This document shows, piece by piece, positions 22,560 through 30,414 of a DNA stretch of 64,000 nt (its first letter is position 1; each line of letters starts with the position of its first letter). Position numbers and translations under genes: made by a program. This DNA is from Streptomyces sp. NBC_01669 (GTDB taxonomy: Bacteria; Actinomycetota; Actinomycetes; Streptomycetales; Streptomycetaceae). The notes under the pieces were generated by a model. The model was given only the letters and a program-made list of their open reading frames with translations, made no database searches and was not told where the DNA came from. Location of the stretch: assembly GCF_026339735.1 (NCBI RefSeq), contig NZ_JAPEQG010000001.1:7625001-7689000 (forward strand), in the 5' to 3' direction.

Positions 22560-23363
22560 TTACGGCCGGCGTCCCCACGCGGAGACGAGCGGAGCGGTGG
22601 CCAGATCGAGGCGTCCGGTGGCGACGTTCTCCAGGTGCCGGTCGATCTCCTCGTCGGTGGCGAGCCCCGACGTCACGAGCCGGTCGCGGATCTGGCGCAC
22701 GGTGGCGGCCTCGAGGACGGTGCACGCCGGTGAGGTGATCGGGAAGTACGCATCGGCCTGCACATCGTTCAGACCAGCCTCGCGCAGCAGTCGGGGCAAG
22801 GTCCGGCCGTAGGCGAGGTCTGCACCGCGGGCCGCCATGAGTTCACGGAAGCCTGACCGGAGGCGATTGGCGAGGCGCTGTTCGGGGCCCGACTCGTCCG
22901 GGCACAGCAGCGGCTGCAATTGGGGGTCGGCGTCCTCCAGGAGGAGTGCACCGCCGGGCCGCAGCGCCTGAATCATGCGGCGCAGTGCCTCGGCACGGTC
23001 GGTGACGTGCACCAGGACCAGCCGGGCATGGACCAGGTCGAAGCCGCCGGGAGGCGGGGGATCGGCGGCGACATCGTGGCGCAGTACCTCGACGACGTCG
23101 TCCGCGGCGCCCTGCGCCCACGACACATCGATGTCCGTCGCGACCACCGCGCCGGTCGGACCGACTCGCGCGGCCAGGCCGGCGGGAACGGAGGGGCCGC
23201 CGGCTCCGACCTCCCAGCAACGCATGCCCGTGGTGATGCCGAGCCGGTCGACATGCCGGAAGGTCACCGGGTCGAAGAGTTCGGCGAGGGCGCCGAAGCG
23301 GATGCCCGCCTCGGACTGCCGGTTGTCGAGCAGGTAGCCGTGCTCCGGGCCGGGTGCAGTCAT
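22560..23363 (-). CDS. SAM-dependent class I methyltransferase
   Basis: 267 aa. Rossmann-fold motifs are motif I CWEVGAGGPSVPAGLA, the acidic end of strand 2 in VVATDID, LRHDVAADPPPP, FDLVHARLVLVHV and the post-motif ALRPGGALLLEDADPQL. The substrate is not evident. It ends 87 nt downstream of the PhzF start on the same strand and could be cotranscribed with it. Confidence 0.85.
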   Translation of the reverse strand: MTAPGPEHGYLLDNRQSEAGIRFGALAELFDPVTFRHVDRLGITTGMRCWEVGAGGPSVPAGLAARVGPTGAVVATDIDVSWAQGAADDVVEVLRHDVAADPPPPGGFDLVHARLVLVHVTDRAEALRRMIQALRPGGALLLEDADPQLQPLLCPDESGPEQRLANRLRSGFRELMAARGADLAYGRTLPRLLREAGLNDVQADAYFPITSPACTVLEAATVRQIRDRLVTSGLATDEEIDRHLENVATGRLDLATAPLVSAWGRRP

Positions 23364-23477
23364 GTCGCATCGCCTTCGTCCTGTGCGTCTCGGGGCAAGT
23401 ATGCAAGCTGACCTGTCTCAACGAAGATTCCGCGAATCTCGGCGAAGGTGAACGGTGCCCGTAGGTCTCACCGAAGG

Positions 23478-24359
23478 ATGAGCGCCTGCTCGGCCTTCGG
23501 GCCGGGGACGCAACCCCGCACCGCCTACCTCCAGCGCCAGCGTGGTGGAACCGCCCCCACGGCTTCCAGCACCGATGACGGCCCGGCCGTCCAAGAAGAC
23601 CGTCGCTGCATAGCCTGTGAGAAACCCCTACCCCCAGGCTCACGCTCGCACCGCCGGACGTGCTCGGCGGCCTACCGACAGGACGCTCGCCGCTGGAGCC
23701 GCCTCGCCTCACCAGACCAGTTCCTCCAACCACCTGCTGATACCTGCGAGTTCTGTCAGGGCCCCTTCCCAACAGCCAAGTCCTGGACGGGCTTGCGTCA
23801 CTGGTGCTCGTATCTCTGCGGGCAACGAGCCCGCCGCGGACTCGACCCAACCCAATACAGGCTCCTGACCTGCGAACACTGCCAGGAACCCATCGAGAGA
23901 GCCCTGTCGGGGCAGGCTCGCCGTTGGTGTTCGAGAAGCTGTCGCGAAAAGGCGCAGCGGCGCCGCCGCAAGTCTGCCAACGACACCTCGTCGGGCTGGC
24001 CTGCGAACAATGCACGTGTCCCGTCTGATGCGAATTGGCACCTGTCTCAGGTGATCTGGCCCGATTCGCTCGTCGTCTCACAGGATTCAGCGTTCGTCTG
24101 CATTGATCCCTCAGGTGTGGGCCCGCGACTGTTCTTCCAGCGCGTTCCCGAAGGCAAGGTCGTCAAGAATCGGCTGCATCTTGACGTGCGGGTCGGCACC
24201 GGGCTCGTGGGTGAAGAGCGCCTCGCCGCACTTGAGGCCGAGTGCGCACGACTGGTCGCGCTCGGCGCGGTACGCGTGCGACTACTGCTTGCCGATGGAG
24301 TCAACGAGTCGTGCCTCGTGATGCAGGACATCGAGGGCAACGAGTTCTGTCTCGACTGA
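23478..24359 (+). CDS. Chimeric ORF: three cysteine-ribbon repeats joined to a truncated VOC (glyoxalase-like) domain
   Basis: 293 aa. The first part has three similar CxxC ... CS modules: CIACEKPLPPGS...RRTCS, CEFCQGPF...WCSYLCGQRARR and CEHCQEPI...WCSRSCREKAQRRRR. These look like zinc ribbons on a basic, probably nucleic-acid-binding protein. From about 24056 the frame becomes the C-terminal two thirds of a glyoxalase-like VOC domain (GPRLFFQRVPEGKVVKNRLH, LDVRVG ... MQDIEGNEFCLD); the first VOC beta-alpha unit is missing. It is either a real fusion or an insertion-generated chimera. The start is uncertain (GTG 23448 possible). It lies next to an insertion sequence. Confidence 0.5.
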   Translation: MSACSAFGPGTQPRTAYLQRQRGGTAPTASSTDDGPAVQEDRRCIACEKPLPPGSRSHRRTCSAAYRQDARRWSRLASPDQFLQPPADTCEFCQGPFPTAKSWTGLRHWCSYLCGQRARRGLDPTQYRLLTCEHCQEPIERALSGQARRWCSRSCREKAQRRRRKSANDTSSGWPANNARVPSDANWHLSQVIWPDSLVVSQDSAFVCIDPSGVGPRLFFQRVPEGKVVKNRLHLDVRVGTGLVGEERLAALEAECARLVALGAVRVRLLLADGVNESCLVMQDIEGNEFCLD

Positions 24360-24519
24360 GAGCCTGTCGGGCCGCGAACGTGTCCTCGTTCTGTCCCCAT
24401 GGGCCAAGACGAAGAACCGCCCCCGACCTGCCGGGGCGCTGCCCTCTCTGTCAAAGTAGATCGAGTCAGGCATACTGGATGATTCATTGAGTCGAGGGCG
24501 GAGAAGGAGTAGTGCCCGG

Positions 24520-24933
24520 GTGGCCAGCACGAATGACCACGGGACCCCTGATCCGCAGGTAGAAGCCCGTTCGACCGGTCCGCGCCGGTATACCGCGGAG
24601 TACAAGGCGAGGATCCTCGCGGAGTACGAGACGTTGGACAAGAAGGGCAAGGGCGCTCTGCTGCGGCGGGAGGGTCTGTACTCGTCGTTGATCACGACGT
24701 GGCGGCAGCAGCGGGACAAGGGCGCCCTGGACGGGCTCGCCGCGTCGGCCGGACGGCCGAAGGCGGACCCGAGGGACAAGGAGATCGCGAAGCTGAAGGC
24801 GGAGAAGGCCCGCCTGGAAGCCGACCTCGCGAAGGCCCGCACCGTCATCGAGGTCCAGGGAAAACTCTCCGCGCTGCTCGACCAGTTCGCCACGGACAGC
24901 GCCCCGAACAGGAACGGCGAGAAGAACCAGTGA
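24520..24933 (+). CDS. IS3-type transposase OrfA
   Basis: 137 aa. It has a helix-turn-helix DNA-binding domain ([20 protein letters not shown] ... [14 protein letters not shown]) followed by a leucine-zipper-like coiled-coil ([20 protein letters not shown]) that pairs OrfA and OrfB. The GTG at 24520 is taken with GGAG about 10 nt upstream. Its stop overlaps the orfB GTG start (GTGA), so OrfB would be translated by reinitiation rather than only by frameshifting. Confidence 0.82.
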   Translation: MASTNDHGTPDPQVEARSTGPRRYTAEYKARILAEYETLDKKGKGALLRREGLYSSLITTWRQQRDKGALDGLAASAGRPKADPRDKEIAKLKAEKARLEADLAKARTVIEVQGKLSALLDQFATDSAPNRNGEKNQ

Positions 24934-25658
24934 CCGGGGCCCAGTTCGCGGCCGTGGCGTTCAACACCGCCCGCAACCAGGCCCTTGAAGAGCTCACCGG
25001 GCTGGTCGGACGCGTCCAGGCATGCGCCGCGCTCGGCGTGAGCCGTGCCACCTACTACCGCCAACACCGCCGAAGCCCCGCCCCGGCCAAGCCGCGGCGG
25101 GAACGGCGCCGACACCCCCGCGCTCTCGCACCCGAGGAGGAGATACGGGTCCTCGATGTGCTCCATTCCCCGGAGTTCGCTGACATGGCGCCCGCCGAGA
25201 TCTACGCGGTCCTCCTGGACCGGGGTGTCTACCTGTGCTCGGAGTCGACGATGTACCGGCTCCTGCGACGACATGGCGAGGTCCGTGAACGCCGCCGTCA
25301 GGCCGTCCACCCACCCCGGACCGTTCCCGAGCTGGTCGCCGAGGGCCCGAACCGGGTCTGGAGCTGGGACATCACGAAGCTGAAGGGGCCGGTCAAGGGC
25401 GTCTACTACTGCCTCTACACGATCATCGACATCTTCAGCCGCTACACGGTCGGCTGGATGATCGCCGCCCACGAGAACAAGGACCTCGCCGAGCGGTTCC
25501 TGTCCGAGACGATCGCCAAGTACGGCATCGAACCCGGGCAGTTGACGATCCACTCGGACCGCGGGTCCCCGATGGTCGCGCAGAACGTCGCCCAGATGAT
25601 GGCCGGTCTCGGCGTCACCAAGTCGCATTCGCGGCCGAAGACGTCGAACGACAACCCG
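24930..25658 (+). pseudogene. IS3-type transposase OrfB, 5' part
   Basis: First 243 codons of the DDE integrase subunit. Present are the HTH-like start, the rve core beginning PNRVWSWDITKLKGPVKGVY (first catalytic Asp) and TIHSDRGSPM (second Asp). The frame runs to KTSNDNP and then enters foreign sequence at 25659. The third catalytic residue, Glu, lies in the separated 3' part at 29.1 kb, so OrfB cannot be made unless the insert excises. Confidence 0.88.
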
Positions 25659-25659
25659 T
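25652..25659 (+). repeat. Left junction core of the nested element (att-like)
   Basis: CAACCCGT, identical to the right junction. It is the shared core from which the orfB reading frame is restored. Confidence 0.75.
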
Positions 25660-25664
25660 TGCCA

Positions 25665-27763
25665 TCACACTGCGCTCCTTCGGGATTCTGCGGACAGAGC
25701 GGCCTGTTGGGCCGCGATGCGGTCGCTGAGCCTGATGCCCTGGGCGACCTCGGGTGCGGGGTGGTCGGGGCCGGGTGGGTGGAAGAGGTAGCAGTTCTTG
25801 TCGTTGTAGGCGATGCCGTGGATGAGGCCGGTGCGCCGCCAGATCTTGACGGTGGTTTCGCTGACGCCGATCGCGTCGGCGTACTCGGTGAAGCTGAGCA
25901 GGCCGCGTGCCCGCAGACGGTCGTAGCGGTGGGTGAGGTGGTAGACGTCGCGGATGTTGCGGACCAGCAGGGCGGTGAAGGGCTGGCCCTTGCCGCTGGC
26001 GTGACCACGCGCGTTGAGAATCGCGGCGATCTCGCGGTGGGTGTGGTCCTCCAGGAGCTGGTCGATCAGGTCGACGGTGGCCGCGGGGTCTTCCAGACCT
26101 TCCCGCCGGCCAGCGGCATGGGGAGGTTCAGGGTGTGGTGCTGCCCGGCGGACAGCCGGATCTGCGCGGTGATCTGGTCGGTGCGAGTGAGGGTGACATC
26201 GGTGATCAGGAGGCGGGCGATGCGTTTGCGTTCCCGCATCGGGGTGTCGGCATCGGCCCACAGGCGGTGGACGTCGGCGGCCAGGGTGCCCAGCCGGTCG
26301 CGGACGGCTGCCTCGAGCGGGGCGGCCTCGCTCTTGGCGCGTTCGTAGGTGTCCTTGGCCTCGGTGACCTCGCGCAGGGCGCGGTTCCAGTCGGCTTCCA
26401 GGGCGTCGGCGACCAGGCGGTTGTCGGGGTCGACGGCGAGGTAGCGGCGCCGGGCGAGGTCGGCGTGGTGCTGGGCCCGTTTCACGTGGCTGGCCCTGAG
26501 CTGGTCGGCCTCGGCGGCGCGGGCGGTGAGCTGGTCGGTGACTTTCAGGGCGGCGTCGATGGCCAGCGGGGTGAGAGCGCCCAGGACGAGGCGGGCGACG
26601 GCGGCGTCCAGGGCCTTGCCGGGCAGGCGTTCGCAGATCCGGGCGCCGTCCTGGATGGCATGGGTCATGCACCGGTAGTCGGGCAGGAGTTCGCCGCGGT
26701 GCAAGCGGTAGCCGACCGTCATCCGCCGGCCGCACTTCCCGCAGATCACCAGCCCCTGCAGCAGCGCCGGCCCTTCCCGCGGCGGCCCGGCCTTGCTCCC
26801 CTCGCCCCGGCCGGTCGCGTTGGACAGGAGCAGTCGGCCGTTGTCCTCCCACTGCTCGAAGGAGAGGTAGCCCTCGTGGTGGTCCTCGATCAACGCGGTC
26901 CACTGCTCGCGCGGGACGTCGGACAGCGTGGTCTTCCCCTCCGGGGTGCGGCCGGAACGTTTCCGTCCGTAGACGAACGCGCCCGCATAGCAGGGGTTGT
27001 GCAGCATGTTCAGTACCCGCCAGTGCTTCAGCGGGCCCCAGACCAGCTCACCCTTGTGGGCGCCGGTGCGGATCCGGGCGGGGAAGGACAGCTGGTCGGC
27101 GGCGAAGGCGATGACGACCTGGCGGGCCGAGCCACTCGCCGCGAACAGGGTGAAGACCCGCTCGACAGCGCCGCGGACCGCGGCATCAGGGTCCTTGACG
27201 ATCCGGTCCAGTGGATCATGGACATAGCCGATCGGCAGGCACTGCTTCAGCTCCCCGCGCCGGGCCTTGGACAGCTGACCGCCCCGAAGACGCGCCTTGA
27301 GCAGGTGCAACTCCGCTTCGGACATGGTGCCTTTGAGCCCAAGGACGAGACGGTCGTTGAACGAGCGGGGATCGTAGAGACCGTCCTCGTCCAGGATCAG
27401 CGTCCCGGTCATCGCGCAGATCTCCAGGAGCCGATGCCAGTCGGTGTTGTTCCGCGCGAGGCGGGACACCTCCAGGCCGAGCACGATCCCGGCCCGCCCG
27501 AGCGAGACCTCGGAGACCAGCAGCTGGAAGCCGTCCCGGCCCGCCGCGGAAGCCCCGGACTGTCCCTGATCGGTGTCGATCACGGTGATCTGGCCCTCGC
27601 CCCAACCCAGCGCGATGGCCCGGCCCCGCAGCGCGTACTGCCGCTGGGTGGACTCGGTGTTGTTGACGACCTGCTTCAGCGAGGACTGACGGACATAGAG
27701 ATACGCCCCTCGCCGGAGTTGATCAGCGGTGACCTTCCCCGCTCCGGACGGCTGATCCTGCAT
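25665..27763 (-). pseudogene. Large serine recombinase, frameshifted
   Basis: About 700 codons in two frames. The N-terminal resolvase domain has the nucleophile region YLYVRQSSLKQV, then TDQGQSGAS and GLEVSRLARN. A recombinase domain (IGYVHDPLDRIVKDPDAAVR) and a zinc-ribbon (CGKCGRRMTVGYR) follow, then a coiled-coil. At about 26081-26088 one base is missing: the first frame ends KVWKTPRPPST, while a neighbouring frame continues AATVDLIDQLLEDHTHREIA and an HTH tail (SFTEYADAIGVSETTVKIWR, then YLFHPPGPDHP). The ATG at 27763 has GGGAG about 7 nt upstream. The break may disable it or be a sequencing error. Confidence 0.82.
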
Positions 27764-27793
27764 GACGGACTCCCTTACGAGCGCAACACTCCC

Positions 27794-27853
27794 GGTGACG
27801 GTGACGGTGACGGTGACGGTGACGGTGACGGTGACGGTGACGGTGACGGTGAC
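27794..27853 (+). repeat. Hexanucleotide microsatellite (GGTGAC)10
   Basis: Ten perfect tandem copies of GGTGAC, 30 nt upstream of the recombinase start on the opposite strand (GTCACC read in the gene direction). Perfect identity suggests recent slippage. Changing copy number could alter promoter spacing or coupling to the upstream genes. Confidence 0.95.
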
Positions 27854-27857
27854 GGGA

Positions 27858-28154
27858 TCAGGGTGGCTGGAGGCGTCCCAGGACCAGCGAGGCCAGGGCG
27901 TCGACGAGTTCGGCTGCGACATCAGCGGTGACATCGCCCCCGGCCGCCGGGGCCGCAGGCCCCGGCGGCTTGTCACGGACGGCGACCAGAGCGAGGATCG
28001 CGCGACTCCAGGCGGCCATGCCCGAGCGGGCCAGCACCGCGAAACCGTGCCGCCATCCACCGCCGTGACCGTGAACGACCGCGGACCGCAGCCGCTCGTA
28101 CTCCTCCGAGGTCCTTGTCCCGCCGTCCGCCTCAGCGGTCGGCGCCTCGTATGT
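27858..28154 (-). other. Small ORF without a standard start codon, between HTH gene and recombinase
   Basis: Reads TYEAPTAEADGGTRTSEEYE, RLRSAVVHGHGGGWRHGFAV, LARSGMAAWSRAILALVAVR and so on for up to 98 codons, with plausible protein composition. GGAGGAG lies just upstream of its first codons, but the expected start position reads ACA rather than ATG or GTG. It overlaps the 3' end of the HTH gene. It could be a third accessory gene whose start was mutated, or could start internally (GTG or ATG within FAVLARSGM). Confidence 0.4.
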
Positions 28155-28635
28155 TCTCCTCCTGGCCGTGGGCCCGGGCCTCGCGCCTGCGGGCCAGGGC
28201 CCGCTCGACGGACCGCGGGTGCACGGTGATCCCGAACGACTCGGCCACCACGACCGCCAAGGCCGGCGCCTTCAGCCCGGGGTTGGTCTCCAGCAGGGCC
28301 TCGAGGTGTTCCATGACCGGCCCGGTCAGCTTGCTGGGGCCCTTCGGGCCGGGCTTGCCCGGCGCCAGAGCCGCCGGGCCGCCCGCGTCCAGCGCGGCGG
28401 CGATCGCATAGAAAGACTGCCGGCAGAACCCGAACGCGGGCGCCGCCCGCGCCACGGGCACCTTGTCCACCCGCACCCGGCGCACCATCTCGTACTTGAC
28501 CTGCACCAGATCGTACGGATCCAGGAACGGCGAGTTGATGAACGCCTCGTCCACCACCTGCTCGGGCCGCGGGTTGAGCGTCCGGGACTCCTCCAGGGCC
28601 CGCACCTTCGCCGGATCGACCACTCTCGTCGCCAT
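28132..28635 (-). CDS. Helix-turn-helix protein of the serine-recombinase element
   Basis: 167 aa. An N-terminal segment (NPRPEQVVDEAFINSPFLDP, then YDLVQVKYEMVRRV) precedes an HTH (VPVARAAPAFGFCRQSFYAI) and a basic C-terminal region. This resembles N-terminal domains of transposases and is probably an accessory DNA-binding factor or directionality protein, which is inference. The ATG has AGGAGG 6 nt upstream. Confidence 0.75.
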   Translation of the reverse strand: MATRVVDPAKVRALEESRTLNPRPEQVVDEAFINSPFLDPYDLVQVKYEMVRRVRVDKVPVARAAPAFGFCRQSFYAIAAALDAGGPAALAPGKPGPKGPSKLTGPVMEHLEALLETNPGLKAPALAVVVAESFGITVHPRSVERALARRREARAHGQEENIRGADR

Positions 28636-28809
28636 GCCCGCCTCCTCTCCCGATGCCTGTCACCAGGATTCCGGCGCCACCGGGCCCGGCCAACCCCCAG
28701 GCCGATACCACGAGGAGTGAAAGAAGCAGGCCAGCGCATACCCCGGCGAAGAACGCGCCCCCATCCGGACCGGCGAGCTCCCCGAGCCACGGCACGAACA
28801 CCACGACGC

Positions 28810-29073
28810 TCACGACGTGATCTCCCCGACACCCCGCAGCCGGTCGATCAACCCGGCCAGCTCCACCAGATCCTGCGTCCGGAACGGACACGAACCCTCG
28901 GCGGCGACCACGAACGCGTCCACCGGCGCCACCGACGTCCACTCCGTCGGGATCTTCGACCGGCCGCCCACCTCGTCGAAGTAGTACACCCGGTCCCCAC
29001 GCCAGCACTGCCGACGCTCGATGAACTCCAACTCCAGCCCCGCCAGGGGATGGAACGGATGCGTCACCCGCAC
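28810..29073 (-). CDS. DUF5372 family protein
   Basis: 87 aa starting VRVTHPFHPLAGLELEFIER with WRGDRVYYFDEVGGRSKIPT and a conserved VDAFVVAAEGSCPFR strand. It matches DUF5372, small proteins typically encoded in mobile elements; function unknown. GTG start at 29073, 56 nt from the right junction, making it the first gene of the element's transcript. A GTG overlapping its stop opens a hydrophobic frame that has no stop before the recombinase, which I do not annotate. Confidence 0.75.
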   Translation of the reverse strand: MRVTHPFHPLAGLELEFIERRQCWRGDRVYYFDEVGGRSKIPTEWTSVAPVDAFVVAAEGSCPFRTQDLVELAGLIDRLRGVGEITS

Positions 29074-29128
29074 CCGCCCCTGACCTCCGTCTCCAGAGTC
29101 GGGATCACTTGCAGTTGACGGATCACGC

Positions 29129-29136
29129 CAACCCGT
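29129..29136 (+). repeat. Right junction core of the nested element (att-like)
   Basis: CAACCCGT, the second copy of the junction core. orfB resumes immediately after it (TACAGCGAG = YSE). Confidence 0.75.
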
Positions 29137-29468
29137 ACAGCGAGAGCCAGTACAAGACCCTGAAATACCGGCACGACTTTCCCGAGCGTTTCGGATCTCT
29201 CGAGGACGCCCGGGCGTGGTGCACCCAGTTCTTCACCTGGTACAACGAGGAGCATCGGCACTCCGGGATCGGCCTGCACACGCCCTACGACGTGCACTTC
29301 GGTCTCGCCGAGCAGCTCCGCGAGATGCGTGCCGACGTCCTCCAGGCGGTCTACGCGAAGCACCCTGAACGCTTCGTCCGCAAGCCACCAGAGCCCCCGA
29401 AGGTCCCCGCAGCGGCCTGGATCAACCAGCCGGCACCAGACGGCCCACTGATCCCAGCACAGCGTTAG
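29129..29468 (+). pseudogene. IS3-type transposase OrfB, 3' part
   Basis: Continues OrfB with NPYSESQYKTLKYRHDFPER, containing the third catalytic residue Glu, then FFTWYNEEHRHSGIGLHTPY and a proline-rich tail. It has no start of its own. Joined to 24930-25658 it gives a full-length OrfB of about 350 residues. Confidence 0.88.
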
Positions 29469-29710
29469 AACGATCTACCTGCCTTGATCGCTTTGACAGG
29501 TTCCGCTGTGGCGCAGATCGCCGGATCAGGCGCTCGGGGCGGGCGAGCCGTCCGGCCGGTTCGACCGGTTACGACAAGCTTGATGAGACGGACCCGGTGG
29601 TCTGCGTCTCACCGAATCTGGCGCACCGCAGCCCAGCGGCGACGCTCTGCGCCAGGTCGGATGCGAGAGGACAGTTGTCGGTGAGGGGTGGCAGGCTGCG
29701 CCCATGAGCC

Positions 29711-30064
29711 ATGACCCTGCTGGTGTGGGAGGGCAAGCGGCCGGCGGATGACGCCTCTGCGGCCCGGTATTTCACCGATCTGTACGACTGGTACATCGAT
29801 ACAGAGGAGCCTGCGGTTCCTCCGGTGGAGCCAATAGCGGCCTGTGTAGCCGCGCTCTTGGAACGATGGCCGGATCTCACTGAAGACGAAGGCGATAGTT
29901 CGCCGTGGTCAACCGGCCCGCTGATCGGGGAAGCCGGCGGCCCGCTGATCTACTTCCCCATGCGCTGGAGCATGGCCGAGGAAGCGTCTGCCTATGCGGC
30001 GGAGGTTGCTGCGTCGATGGGCCTCCACTGCTTCGACCCGCAGGCACGGAAGCTCCGGCCCTAA
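29711..30064 (+). CDS. Small conserved actinobacterial protein (immunity-like)
   Basis: 117 aa: LLVWEGKRPADDASAARYFT, WSTGPLIGEAGGPLIYFPMR, WSMAEEASAYAAEVAASMGL, HCFDPQARKL. It is a widespread acidic Streptomyces family that I associate with predicted immunity-like proteins; function unproven. An ATG at 29704 reads MSHDP and is out of frame by one base. Relatives usually begin MSHDLLVWEG or similar, so a single inserted C (about 29714-29716) may have moved the start to ATG 29711. Confidence 0.65.
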   Translation: MTLLVWEGKRPADDASAARYFTDLYDWYIDTEEPAVPPVEPIAACVAALLERWPDLTEDEGDSSPWSTGPLIGEAGGPLIYFPMRWSMAEEASAYAAEVAASMGLHCFDPQARKLRP

Positions 30065-30080
30065 CCGGAACAGCAGCGAC

Positions 30081-30216
30081 GGACCAGATCAACTGAGACG
30101 GCGCCGGGCAACCGTGCGTCCGGGACCAGATCCACTGAGATTTCCAGCGTCACAGCGTCTCAGTACTTCTGGTCGCTGCAGGTCACAGGCATCACCAGGG
30201 ACCAGATCACCTGAGA
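30081..30216. repeat. Cluster of four 19-bp repeats (GGACCAGATCAMCTGAGAC)
   Basis: Three direct copies at 30081-30099, 30122-30140 and 30198-30216 and one inverted, shorter copy at 30156-30173 (GTCTCAGTACTTCTGGTC). Spacing is irregular. The cluster fills most of the 350-nt gap before the PadR gene; no ORF is supported there. It could be a binding-site array for a regulator or the multi-repeat end of a lost transposon. Confidence 0.8.
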
Positions 30217-30369
30217 CGGGACAGCAGGGATGCCTCCGCCTCTGAGGTCCCTTCATCCCTGGCACAGAACGCCAGGCATCAATCTTCGGTGGCGACAGAT
30301 CAAGGTTCGCTGTCACAGGTCAGCAAGCAAGTCCCTCCAAAGCGATTGTCGTCAGACCGGTTCCGATAT

Positions 30370-30399
30370 ATCGTTGACGCATCGCGACAGATCAACGAT
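30370..30399 (+). promoter_or_regulatory. Probable PadR operator
   Basis: Inverted repeat ATCGTTGA (30370-30377) / TCAACGAT (30392-30399) with a 14-nt spacer, ending 15 nt before the PadR start. A TTGACG box overlaps the left arm and AT-rich GATATAT lies just upstream. Autorepression by PadR is the likely use. Confidence 0.6.
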
Positions 30400-30414
30400 G
30401 GAAGGAGCGTAGCG

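Larger units (their letters stand above)
25652..29136 (-). mobile_element. Serine-recombinase element inserted in orfB
   Basis: A 3,477-bp insertion bounded by CAACCCGT at both ends (25652-25659 and 29129-29136). Joining the flanks at this core gives the uninterrupted OrfB sequence NDNPYSESQ in frame. Genes on the minus strand, in order of transcription, are DUF5372, a helix-turn-helix protein, a small startless ORF and a large serine recombinase. The short identical core fits serine-integrase crossover and contrasts with the target duplications of DDE elements. Confidence 0.85.
24448..29499 (+). mobile_element. IS3-type insertion sequence, interrupted by a second element
   Basis: Terminal inverted repeats begin CTGTCAAAG at 24448-24456 and end CTTTGACAG at 29491-29499, with imperfect GATC-containing extensions. 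It carries orfA and orfB of an IS3-like transposase. Without the nested 3,477-bp insert it would be about 1,575 bp, a normal IS3 length. I found no clear target duplication. Confidence 0.8.

Noticed and set aside
26135-27931. A 598-codon plus-strand frame over the recombinase
   Set aside because: Antisense shadow of the serine recombinase. Its GDGDGD end is only the microsatellite.
25652-29136. tRNA as integration target of the nested element
   Set aside because: Both flanks are IS3 orfB coding sequence; no tRNA-like cloverleaf is present.
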